From assembly GCA_046046455.1 (NCBI GenBank), contig JBJOJS010000037.1, forward strand, positions 1 through 5,933: a DNA stretch of 5,933 nt. Direction: 5' to 3'. The position numbers were made by a program, and so were the translations under genes. Shown in pieces: positions 1 through 5,917 of the stretch. Source of the stretch: Mxb001 sp046046455 (GTDB lineage Bacteria; Actinomycetota; Actinomycetes; S36-B12). The first letter of the stretch is position 1, and every line of letters begins with the position of its first letter. The notes below the pieces were generated by a model. It was not told the origin of the DNA. It did no database searches and saw only the letters and a list, made by a program, of their open reading frames with translations.

Positions 1-181
1 CCTGCGTGAATCGCGCTCCGCATTCGACGCAACTCACTTCCGTGGGGGCGGCTTTCGGAAAGTTGAGGGACCGCCAGTGGTGGTCCTTGCACTTCACGGA
101 GCAGTACTTCCGCAGGCGACCAGCGCCATTGCTGGGAACCTGAAACGTCACAGCGCAGTCGAGACAGATACGATCTTCCAT
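1..181 (-). CDS. Cysteine-rich zinc-binding protein, partial (possible HNH-type nuclease N-terminus)
   Basis: This open reading frame starts at an ATG (181-179) and runs off the left edge after 60 codons, so only the N-terminus is visible. It begins MEDRICLDC and has cysteines at residues 6, 9, 27 and 31 (C-x2-C-x17-C-x3-C, with the second pair in KYCSVKC). A second C-x2-C pair follows at 51 and 54 (CVECGARF). Such spacing is typical of zinc ribbons or treble-clef knuckles, and the CxxC...F...R.YCS..C pattern often precedes HNH endonuclease domains in phages. That assignment is inference, because the catalytic part is outside the window. A GAGGGAG Shine-Dalgarno-like sequence sits 8 bases upstream (190-196). 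About 17 of 60 codons end in A or T, visibly more than in the capsid gene next to it, which hints at separate acquisition. It could instead be a small DNA-binding regulator. The reading frame is well supported; the function is not. Confidence 0.72.
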   Translation of the reverse strand, partial: MEDRICLDCAVTFQVPSNGAGRLRKYCSVKCKDHHWRSLNFPKAAPTEVSCVECGARFTQ

Positions 182-211
182 CGCTGGCACTCCCTCTACG
201 AGTGTTCGGCA

Positions 212-245
212 TGGGTGCCCGGGTGTTTCCGCACCCGGGCACTCA
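212..245 (-). terminator. Strong hairpin after the capsid gene, candidate terminator or processing site
   Basis: A perfect 11-base inverted repeat (215-225 GTGCCCGGGTG with 232-242 CACCCGGGCAC) surrounds a 6-base loop. Two more pairs extend it to 212-245 past one G/T mismatch. On the minus strand it lies about 27 bases after the capsid stop codon and ends about 15 bases before the next gene's ribosome binding site. There is no U-tract after the stem, so it is not a textbook intrinsic terminator. In high-GC hosts tract-less hairpins may still attenuate transcription, or they may protect the 3' end of capsid mRNA. The structure is seen directly; the role is inferred. Confidence 0.5.
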
Positions 246-251
246 CACGTT

Positions 252-264
252 ACACCGGAGGTGT
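252..264 (-). repeat. Small hairpin between the capsid gene and the strong stem-loop
   Basis: ACACC (252-256) and GGTGT (260-264) form a perfect 5-base inverted repeat around a GGA loop. It lies just after the capsid stop codon (274-272) and before the 212-245 hairpin. Alone it would be easy to dismiss, but it sits in a row of three stem-loops in the only intergenic gap of notable size. Confidence 0.35.
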
Positions 265-267
265 CAC

Positions 268-286
268 AACGTCAGGGAGTGACGTT
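268..286 (-). repeat. Inverted repeat spanning the capsid stop codon
   Basis: AACGTCA (268-274) and TGACGTT (280-286) form a perfect 7-base stem with a 5-base loop. It covers the last codons and the TGA stop (274-272) of the capsid gene. It is the first of three consecutive stem-loops on the capsid transcript. It may help stabilise or end that message, or it may be a chance palindrome. Confidence 0.4.
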
Positions 287-1858
287 ATACCCGATGGCGG
301 TGTCGTCGTTGCCCGAGGCGTCGCCGATGTTCTGGAAGTCCTCCCGCATGAAGCCCACCATGACCCTCTGGTAGGTTTCCCGGTAAATTGAGTCATCGAC
401 TTCGATGTCGAGCGCCATGCGCTGACCCATGACCCACTCGTTGCGGTTCACGCACAGGTTGTAGGTTTTGGTCGTCGTGATCCCATCGTACACGCCGCTG
501 GCGTTGAGGGCCTCACGCACCCACTCGCTCACCACGACCGGGGCGCCGCCGAGGGCACCGACCTGGCCGTTGAGGATGGTGGCGTTCGGCCCCATCTTGT
601 CGACGGTGAGGAAGTTGGTGTCGGCGATGAGGTCGTGGTACGCCGACACGCCGACGATGAACGCGACGTCCTGCGGGTTCACGCCCCACTTGCCCATGAG
701 GGCACGGATCGACAGCAGGTTCGCCACCGAGGTCGAGGTCGTGGCGACGCTGGCGTTGGCGAGCGCACGCTTGCGCAGGCCGTCCCACGCGGTCACGGCG
801 GCCGTGGTCGACGCACCGATGTCCGAGTCCTGGTGGGTGCCGTCGGTGTCACCGTCGAGGATCGCCTTTTCCTCGGCGTCGACGAACGCGCGCACCAGCT
901 TCATCTGCACGAACGGCAGGATGGCGAGCGCCGAGTCGGCCTCGAGCGAGCGGCTGAACAGCGTGCGAGCGCCGAAGATCTCGGCGTCGAACGTCGCTGC
1001 GACGGTGCCGGGGGTCGAGACGGTGATCTTGGTCTCGGTGTCGCCGGTCGGCTCGGCCACGCGGTAGGCGGTGGCGTCGCTGCCCTCGATCGGCCACTTC
1101 CACGGGTTGGTGGGGAGGTCGATGCGGGAGAACAGCGCCGAGACCTTGCCGGCCGCGCGCACCTTCTCGTGCAGGTTGGCGCCGATGCCGGTCGGCACCC
1201 AGGTGCCGCCCTCGCCGCTGGTGTCGACGTCGAGGGCACGGCAGATCTCCTGCCAGCGGCTCTTCATCGCCTTGTGGTTGCGGGCGACCTCGAAACCGTC
1301 CTTGCTCGTCTTCGCCGAGCGGTCGATCATCAGGCCGAACAGCGCCATGTCGGCGACGGTCTTCTGGAAGTTGCGGACGACGCTGCGGTCCTCGGGGCGG
1401 AACGCCGCGATGCGCGGGGCGTGCACGGCGTAGCCGTCGTCGTTGCGCACGACGATCTGCTCGACGGCGTTGCGGGCCACCGAGTGCTGGCGGAAGTTGC
1501 CGGCCTTGTCGTAGCTGCCGGCGGCCACGTCGTCGCTCGTCGCCCACAGGAGGGCGTCGAGGTTGTGGTCGCCGCGCACGGCCTCGCTGTGGCCGAGGTT
1601 GACGTTCGGGGCGGCGTAGCGGCCGCGGCGGACCTCGGCCTGCTCGAAGCGCACGATGTCGCCCTCGGACTGCTCCGAGCGCACGATCTGGGCGTCGAGG
1701 CCGTCGGGGCCCTCGACCGCGGCGACGGCCGCATCGTGGCGGGCGCGCTCGTCGTCGGTCAGGCCGCGACCCGCCTCCTTGGCGGTGCGGATGATGTCGT
1801 CGATGATGTTGAGCTGGGCGGCACGCTGGTCGCGCAGCTCCTGGGTGGTGATGGGCAC
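272..1858 (-). CDS. Major capsid protein, HK97 fold
   Basis: The 528-residue product forms the icosahedral shell of the head. Residues 1-80 are charged and helical (LRDQRAAQLNIIDDIIRTAK and following) and look like the delta domain that acts as a built-in scaffold and is removed by the prohead protease. Residues 215-225 (GEGGTWVPTG) mark the usual entry into the HK97 fold. Later family-like segments are LMGKWGVNPQDVAFIVG (387-403), TVDKMGPNATILNGQVGALG (418-437) and ASGVYDGITTTKTYNL (453-468). HK97 gp5 itself is 385 residues, so this protein is long. The extra length is mostly before residue 215, where residues 95-210 are neither clear scaffold nor clear fold. The start is a GTG (1858-1856), chosen because AAGGAG (1865-1870) lies 6 bases upstream. 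It follows the protease gene by 29 bases. The independent strong ribosome binding site fits the high expression a capsid needs. The family call is secure; the cleavage position is not visible. Confidence 0.93.
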   Translation of the reverse strand: MPITTQELRDQRAAQLNIIDDIIRTAKEAGRGLTDDERARHDAAVAAVEGPDGLDAQIVRSEQSEGDIVRFEQAEVRRGRYAAPNVNLGHSEAVRGDHNLDALLWATSDDVAAGSYDKAGNFRQHSVARNAVEQIVVRNDDGYAVHAPRIAAFRPEDRSVVRNFQKTVADMALFGLMIDRSAKTSKDGFEVARNHKAMKSRWQEICRALDVDTSGEGGTWVPTGIGANLHEKVRAAGKVSALFSRIDLPTNPWKWPIEGSDATAYRVAEPTGDTETKITVSTPGTVAATFDAEIFGARTLFSRSLEADSALAILPFVQMKLVRAFVDAEEKAILDGDTDGTHQDSDIGASTTAAVTAWDGLRKRALANASVATTSTSVANLLSIRALMGKWGVNPQDVAFIVGVSAYHDLIADTNFLTVDKMGPNATILNGQVGALGGAPVVVSEWVREALNASGVYDGITTTKTYNLCVNRNEWVMGQRMALDIEVDDSIYRETYQRVMVGFMREDFQNIGDASGNDDTAIGYNVTP

Positions 1859-1864
1859 GGGATG

Positions 1865-1870
1865 CTCCTT
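1865..1870 (-). promoter_or_regulatory. Ribosome binding site fixing the GTG start of the capsid gene
   Basis: The minus strand reads AAGGAG followed by 6 bases and then GTG at 1858. This near-consensus Shine-Dalgarno sequence, in the short gap after the protease stop, decides for the GTG start. Confidence 0.8.
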
Positions 1871-1887
1871 GTGAGGGGTTGGGGGGA

Positions 1888-2634
1888 TCAGTGGCGACGC
1901 CGGGCGGCGTTCGCCAGTTCCAGCAGTTCGATCGACGGGCCGGGGTCGGGCGCGTCGGCGGGCGCCTCAGGGGCGGTGCCGTTCGCGGTGTCCTCGCGGG
2001 TGTCGTCGCCGAGTGCTGGTGCCTCGGCAAGGAGCGCTGCCAGCTCCCGGCGCTCCTCCGGGGTGAGCTCGCCCACCTGGGCGAGCAGCTGAGAACGGAT
2101 CGCCACGAGGCCGGCGGCCTGGTTGGCGGGGTGAGGGGTTGGGCCGTACTCGCGCAGGCCGAGCTGCATCCGCTCGATCACGGGGCGACCGTTGGGTCCG
2201 ATGCTCGTCACGCGGCGCGACTCGTAGACCGCACCGCGGAACGACTGACCACGGATCGCACCGTCGCGCCACAGCTCGAGGATCTCGTCGCCGAGTTCGG
2301 TCTTCGCGTAGCGGGTCACCGTGAGCAGGCCGCGGCCGTCGGCGCGGATCTCCTCGGGGACACCCACCGGCATGGAGTAGCGGTCGGACGGTGTCCCCCA
2401 CAGCGTGAGGCCGTGGTTGAAGAACACCCGCGTCGAGCGGAGCGCACCGTTGGAGATGGTGCGGTTGAACGCCGCCGGGTTCAGGGTCTCGTCGTAGTGA
2501 CCCTCGTCGTCGTTCACCTCGTACGGGTCGCCGAACGTCGCGGCGTAGGCCGTCACGGTGCGACCGTCGCCGGCGCGGCTGATCTCGAAGTCGAGCAGTG
2601 GCACGGTGCGCGTGATCACGGTGCGATCGGTCAT
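1888..2634 (-). CDS. HK97-family prohead protease (capsid maturation protease)
   Basis: This 248-residue serine protease of the S78 (HK97 prohead protease) family is expected to be packed inside the procapsid. There it cleaves the N-terminal scaffold domain from the capsid protein and then destroys itself. The likely catalytic triad is visible: His74 in FFNHG (71-75), Ser131 in GQSFRG (129-134), and Glu162 in REYGPTPHPAN (161-171). The fold opens with VTAYAATFGDPYEV (27-40), also typical. The last 60 residues hold a charged helix (LTPEERRELAALLAEA) and a Pro/Ala/Asp-rich linker ending ELANAARRRH. This tail is a plausible capsid-docking or scaffold-like segment, by inference. The ATG overlaps the portal stop codon as ATGA, which suggests translational coupling. 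It also has its own AGGAGG (2641-2646), 6 bases upstream. The capsid gene, the presumed substrate, follows 29 bases later. Confidence 0.93.
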   Translation of the reverse strand: MTDRTVITRTVPLLDFEISRAGDGRTVTAYAATFGDPYEVNDDEGHYDETLNPAAFNRTISNGALRSTRVFFNHGLTLWGTPSDRYSMPVGVPEEIRADGRGLLTVTRYAKTELGDEILELWRDGAIRGQSFRGAVYESRRVTSIGPNGRPVIERMQLGLREYGPTPHPANQAAGLVAIRSQLLAQVGELTPEERRELAALLAEAPALGDDTREDTANGTAPEAPADAPDPGPSIELLELANAARRRH

Positions 2635-4046
2635 GCAGCACCTCCTGGTGCGGTGGAGAGTTCGGCGGGGACGCCGGGGGTCAGTTCGGCACCGGCAGCG
2701 GCCACCATCTGGCGCGCCTCGGCCTTCGTGAGTACGCCGGCCTGGACGGCGAGGTAGACCTTCTGCGCCACTTCGGCGGGCGTCTGGCCCGCGTCGCTCG
2801 ATGCGTCAGGGTTGGACGATGCATCACTCGTCGAGTCGGTGGCCGCCTCGTCGCCGACGACGGCGTAGTTGAGGGGGCGCAGGTAGTACTCGAGCTCGGG
2901 CGGTGACGGCTGGTTCTCCATCCGCGCCGCCATGCCAGGCGTGAGCCAGCCGCCGGTGATGCCCTGGTTGTAGAACGAGGCACGTGCGGCGGAGTCGCCG
3001 CGGAGCATGCCCTCGAGCGACGCCTCGACGTAGTGGCCGGCTGGCACGAGGTCGCGGTCGGCATTGATCGCTTCCTCGATGCGCACCACCCACGGCTTCA
3101 CCGAGTCGGTGACCGCCTCGATCGCCTGGTGCTCGATGTTGGAGAACGTCGCACGCGTGAGCTCGTACAGCTTGTGCGGCGGGATGCGCAGCATGCGCGA
3201 CACCTCGAGCACGCCGTACTGGCGGGACTCCAGCAGCTGCGAGTCGGCGGCCGACAGGCTGATGCGCTGGTAGGTGGCGCCCTTCGACAGTACGCCCGTC
3301 TTGTGCGCGTTCACGAGGCCCTGATGGAAGGTGTCCCACTCGTCGCGCAGTGCAGCGGCCTGGGTGTTGTTGAGTTCCTGGGGCACCGAGATGACGCCAC
3401 CCAGGTGCGTGCCGCCGGCGTAGAAGCGTTGCGCGTAGTCGTCGGCGGCAGCCACGGCGCCGAGGGCGTCGCCGAAGGTGGCGATCGGGTTCATGCCGAA
3501 GCGGCCACCGTAGGCAAGGCCCGGAATGTGGAGGATCTCGCGGGACGTGTAGACCGTCGGGTCGCGGTCGACGAGGAAGTACTTGCGGTTGTCCGGGCCG
3601 ATGCCGCTCGTCACCCGCTCGGGGTGGATCTCACGCAGGCCCACGACCTGGTCGGCAGCGTTGCGCAGCTTGAAGGCGAAGCCGTTGCCCTTGTGGATCA
3701 TCGACATCACCGAGTGCTCGACGAAGCCGAACCACGTCTGCTCCGCGTCGGGCTGCTCCATCCACGGGAACGCCGCGCGCCGCTGACGCTCATCGCCGGG
3801 CAGGCGCATGAAGTGATGCCACGGCAGGCCGGCGACGGACTCGGACAGGTAGCGAGCACCCGAGTACCAGGCGGTGATCCCGAGGGCGCGCTTCGCGCTC
3901 ACGGTCGTGCCCGCCTTCGTCCTCGTCGAGTTCGCATTGCCCTGGCCGAGGAGGTAGCCGAACTCCTCCATCGTCACCGGGTCGGCGCGCTGGAGTTCAC
4001 GGTCCTTCGGCACCGTCGTTGCGGCGATCCGATCGAGGAGCGCCAT
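2631..4046 (-). CDS. Portal protein, HK97 family
   Basis: The 471-residue product forms the dodecameric ring at one vertex, the channel for DNA entry and exit and the docking site for terminase and tail connectors. Family signatures in order are ITAWYSGARYLSESVAGLPW (57-76), IHKGNGFAFKLRN (117-129, the 'G.N' region), LREIHPERV (137-145), ILHIPGLAYGGRFGMNPI (171-188), YGVLEVSRMLRIPPHKLYEL (277-296) and FSNIEHQAIEAVTDSVKPWV (301-320), which leads into a long helix. A segment reading SFYNQGITGGWLTPGMAARM (357-376) precedes the C-terminus. After a Ser/Asp/Ala-rich linker (402-421), a helical tail (422-458) carries a second G-V-L-T-x-x-E-A-R motif. The ATG shares one base with the stop codon of the upstream membrane protein gene (TGATG). 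Only a weak GAGG lies about 10 bases upstream, so translation probably depends on coupling. The identification is secure; the role of the tail is unknown. Confidence 0.95.
   Translation of the reverse strand: MALLDRIAATTVPKDRELQRADPVTMEEFGYLLGQGNANSTRTKAGTTVSAKRALGITAWYSGARYLSESVAGLPWHHFMRLPGDERQRRAAFPWMEQPDAEQTWFGFVEHSVMSMIHKGNGFAFKLRNAADQVVGLREIHPERVTSGIGPDNRKYFLVDRDPTVYTSREILHIPGLAYGGRFGMNPIATFGDALGAVAAADDYAQRFYAGGTHLGGVISVPQELNNTQAAALRDEWDTFHQGLVNAHKTGVLSKGATYQRISLSAADSQLLESRQYGVLEVSRMLRIPPHKLYELTRATFSNIEHQAIEAVTDSVKPWVVRIEEAINADRDLVPAGHYVEASLEGMLRGDSAARASFYNQGITGGWLTPGMAARMENQPSPPELEYYLRPLNYAVVGDEAATDSTSDASSNPDASSDAGQTPAEVAQKVYLAVQAGVLTKAEARQMVAAAGAELTPGVPAELSTAPGGAA
2641..2646 (-). promoter_or_regulatory. 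Consensus ribosome binding site of the protease gene inside the portal gene
   Basis: AGGAGG on the minus strand lies 6 bases before the protease ATG and within the final codons of the portal gene. It supports the ATGA-overlap start and lets the protease be initiated independently as well as by coupling. Confidence 0.75.
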
Positions 4047-4273
4047 CAGCCGTCGACCTCGACGGGCACGTCAGGGGTCGGCGTGCGATGCGCACGCTCG
4101 CGAGCGTCGGCGATGCCGACCTTCACGGCGCCGACGGCGAAGAGCACGGCCACCCAGAGGAGGCCGAGCACCCAGCCGACGACGTAGAACGGGACGGCGA
4201 GGAGGGTGAGGAGCACCTTCAGGGGGCGCACGGTGGTCGCCTGTTCTGCCACGCGCTCGACGAAAGCTGCCAT
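4046..4273 (-). CDS. Small membrane protein of unknown function in the packaging operon
   Basis: I do not recognise a family for this 75-residue protein. Residues 18-50 form an uninterrupted, uncharged hydrophobic stretch (starting LKVLLTLLAVPFYVVGW), rich in Leu, Val, Gly and Trp, with a Pro at 28. It is flanked by basic residues on both sides (Arg16, Lys19; then Lys51, Arg58, Arg60, Arg63). This could be one long membrane helix or a tight two-helix hairpin with both ends inside the cell. The tail is short and acidic/proline-containing (TPTPDVPVEVDG). It is translated as part of the head operon: an AGGAGG (4281-4286) lies 7 bases upstream and overlaps the terminase stop codon, and its own TGA shares a base with the portal ATG. 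Membrane anchoring of packaging, a holin-like role or superinfection exclusion are possible but unsupported. The gene call is strong because of spacing and ribosome binding site. Confidence 0.82.
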   Translation of the reverse strand: MAAFVERVAEQATTVRPLKVLLTLLAVPFYVVGWVLGLLWVAVLFAVGAVKVGIADARERAHRTPTPDVPVEVDG

Positions 4274-4280
4274 CTGGGGT

Positions 4281-4286
4281 CCTCCT
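4281..4286 (-). promoter_or_regulatory. Ribosome binding site of the membrane protein gene, overlapping the terminase stop
   Basis: The minus strand reads TAGGAGG, where TAG (4287-4285) is the large terminase stop codon and AGGAGG the Shine-Dalgarno sequence, 7 bases before the ATG at 4273. Ribosomes finishing the terminase end exactly on this site, which favours re-initiation. Confidence 0.75.
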
Positions 4287-5700
4287 ACAGGACGATCGCG
4301 ATCGCCTCGGCTGGTTGCTCGTTGGCTTCAGCCAGGCCGAACAGTGCCAGCGTCGCCGCGAGCAATGGGGTGATGTCGGTGGACGACGACTTCGCGGAGA
4401 AGGCCCACGCCTCCCCGACGGGACGGACGTCAGCACCGCGCACCGCCTCGGAAAGTTCAGGCTGGTCGAGGTGGCGGATGCGATCATTGAGGGCTGCGTC
4501 CTGAAGTCCTGAACAGGCACGCACGAACTGCGCAGGAGCGACCTCCTGCAGCGGGACGTTGGCGGCACGCAGCGCATGGAGAAGGCCACCGGTCGGCGAC
4601 TTGGGATCAACGAGGATCGGCCTGCCGGTCTCTTCATAGGCCCTGCGACACGAGTCGATCACCCATGCAGTGCCGCGGGCGTGACGCACCACCTCGAGGT
4701 GAATGCGGCCGTCGCTTCGTTCGCCGGCACCTGCGAGCGCCGCCCACGTCATGCCGGGCCCAACGGCGAGCGCCGCTGCCCTCGGACGGGCCAGCGAGTC
4801 GATGTCGTGCAGTGCGTTCCACGTGCCGGCCGGGATGACGCCAGCGTCATCCGCCTCGATCACGACCCCGAGGCGCTCCCGCAGGAACTCCTCAGGGAAG
4901 GAACGCATCGCGTTCATCTCGGCGAGCACCGACGACTCGTCGATTCGAATGCCGAGCGCGGGATTCGCTCGGTACCACGCGTCGCGGTCGTCGATCGTGA
5001 CGCCCTGCGGATTGCCCCACTCGGCGTAGAGCAGGTTGTCCGAATCGCCGGCCCGGCCGCGCTGGATCAGGTCGAACAGCACGCGCTGCCCGTACGTCGG
5101 GGCCGACGAGGTGTAGACGACCTGTGGGTTGGGGACGGCCGACAGGGTGAACAGCAGCGTGCCCATGATCTCGGGAGTGAGGGCGAACGCCTCGTCGAGG
5201 TAGATCGTGTCGCCGGTGAACCCGCGACCGGAACTGTTCGACCGAGCGACGAAGCGTAGGCGGGCACCTGACTTCAGCTCGATCGCCTGCTCGCCCGCTC
5301 CAGTGCGAATCATGGCGACGCGCGACATCAGCTCGGGGGTGTTCTCGATCAGAGAACGCACGCGCAGGAAGTGCTCGTAGCAGGTCTTGAACTCGTGGGC
5401 AGTGTGCAGCGCCAGCTGCTCGCCGCCGAGAAAGAGGCCGTACAGCTGACGAGCCTCGAGCAGGCCGCCCTTGCCGTTCTGCCTCGGCACGACCACGCAC
5501 GCCTCGAACGCCGACCAGCGTCCGCGTTCGTTCACCTGCAACATCTCTACGAGCAGCCACTTCTGCCAGTCATCGAGGCGCAGGCCCGCCATCTCGGCGA
5601 GCGCTACCGCCTCCTCACCTGCGCTTGCTCGCCTGTCGGCGGGGAGTGTCAGGAATGCCGGCCTCTGACATCCGCTTCTTGCGCTGCTGGTCGAGCTCAT
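4285..5700 (-). CDS. terL: Terminase large subunit (packaging ATPase and nuclease)
   Basis: This is the motor that pumps DNA into the procapsid and cuts the concatemer. Counting from the ATG at 5700 (471 residues), the ATPase shows LDDWQKWLL (42-50), Walker A PRQNGKG (72-78), Walker B TIYLDEA (165-171, Asp169 and catalytic Glu170) and a coupling motif YTSSAP (196-201). The C-terminal RNase H-like nuclease starts near 305. It keeps the acidic residues in ILVDPKSP (Asp365) and STDITPLLAATLALFG (Asp442). The first expected aspartate is absent: the segment reads LAVGPGMTWAALA, with Ala at 312 (codon 4767-4765). The start is uncertain. ATG 5700 has only a distant GAGAGG (12 bases). A TTG at 5730 in the same frame lacks a ribosome binding site. 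An ATG at 5592 would avoid overlap with the small subunit but would lose conserved-looking residues. The product should assemble on the portal encoded downstream. Confidence 0.95.
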   Translation of the reverse strand: MSSTSSARSGCQRPAFLTLPADRRASAGEEAVALAEMAGLRLDDWQKWLLVEMLQVNERGRWSAFEACVVVPRQNGKGGLLEARQLYGLFLGGEQLALHTAHEFKTCYEHFLRVRSLIENTPELMSRVAMIRTGAGEQAIELKSGARLRFVARSNSSGRGFTGDTIYLDEAFALTPEIMGTLLFTLSAVPNPQVVYTSSAPTYGQRVLFDLIQRGRAGDSDNLLYAEWGNPQGVTIDDRDAWYRANPALGIRIDESSVLAEMNAMRSFPEEFLRERLGVVIEADDAGVIPAGTWNALHDIDSLARPRAAALAVGPGMTWAALAGAGERSDGRIHLEVVRHARGTAWVIDSCRRAYEETGRPILVDPKSPTGGLLHALRAANVPLQEVAPAQFVRACSGLQDAALNDRIRHLDQPELSEAVRGADVRPVGEAWAFSAKSSSTDITPLLAATLALFGLAEANEQPAEAIAIVL

Positions 5701-5917
5701 CGAGTGGGGACACCTCTCGGCCTGCGCCAAGCTCGGCGAGCTCGGCGAGCACCTTCGACAGCTGCGACGCGAGTTGCGCTGTCACGGTCGGTGGTGCGAT
5801 GTCGAGGTCGGCGGCGAGCTTGTCGCGCACGGCCTCGAGCGTCTTCGTGCGGTCGCCGGTCGCGGCCGTGGCTGCGATCGACGCCGGCGGCGTTGGCTTC
5901 TTGGGGGCTGCGGGCAT
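5615..5917 (-). CDS. terS: Probable terminase small subunit
   Basis: This 100-residue protein lies directly before the large terminase, the usual place for the subunit that recognises viral DNA and regulates the motor. A Pro/Ala/Lys-rich start (1-20) leads into predicted helices TLEAVRDKLAADLDIA (26-41) and TVTAQLASQLSKVLAELAEL (44-63). A polar segment EVSPLDELDQQRKKR (68-82) and a basic tail ending QASKRR follow. The helix pair followed by a 'D-E-L...R..R' segment resembles short small-terminase proteins of actinobacterial phages, but no clear helix-turn-helix signature can be named. The ATG at 5917 is the earliest possible start, since an in-frame TGA lies at 5926-5924. No good Shine-Dalgarno sequence is visible. 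Its last 86 bases overlap the large subunit in another frame if that gene starts at 5700. Identification rests mainly on position and general character. Confidence 0.7.
   Translation of the reverse strand: MPAAPKKPTPPASIAATAATGDRTKTLEAVRDKLAADLDIAPPTVTAQLASQLSKVLAELAELGAGREVSPLDELDQQRKKRMSEAGIPDTPRRQASKRR
5732..5749. repeat. Tandem 9-base repeat within the small terminase gene
   Basis: CTCGGCGAG occurs twice in a row (5732-5740 and 5741-5749). On the minus strand it encodes part of the LAELAEL helix of the small terminase. It probably reflects the heptad-like protein pattern in a codon-biased genome rather than a functional DNA site, although repeats inside small-terminase genes can be packaging (pac/cos) recognition sites in some phages. 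Confidence 0.3.

Noticed and set aside
182..271. Possible promoter for the zinc-cluster gene in the gap after the capsid gene
   Set aside because: No convincing -35/-10 pair is visible on the minus strand. The gap is accounted for by hairpins and a ribosome binding site.
77..391. Plus-strand open frame of 104 codons near the left edge
   Set aside because: It runs antisense across the zinc-cluster gene, the hairpin region and the capsid 3' end, and shows no family features.
1875..1887. G-rich run (GGGGTTGGGGGG) between protease and capsid genes
   Set aside because: It is considered as a possible quadruplex or slippage site, but it is short, has only two G-runs and lies next to an ordinary ribosome binding site. 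No function can be supported.
849..2030. Minus-strand frame of 393 codons overlapping the capsid gene in another phase
   Set aside because: It encodes a Pro/Arg-rich polymer-like product, typical of a frame-shifted reading of GC-rich coding DNA, and it overlaps the strong capsid frame.
635..2092. Long plus-strand open frame of 485 codons opposite the capsid and protease genes
   Set aside because: It is antisense to two well-identified genes. Its product is a low-complexity mix of Arg, Gly, Val, Ala and Asp with no recognisable motif, as expected from GC-rich third positions on the other strand.
3033..4187. Long plus-strand open frame of 384 codons opposite the portal gene
   Set aside because: Its composition (Arg, Val, Gly, His, Ala, Leu rich) and exact antisense position to the portal mark it as a codon-bias shadow.
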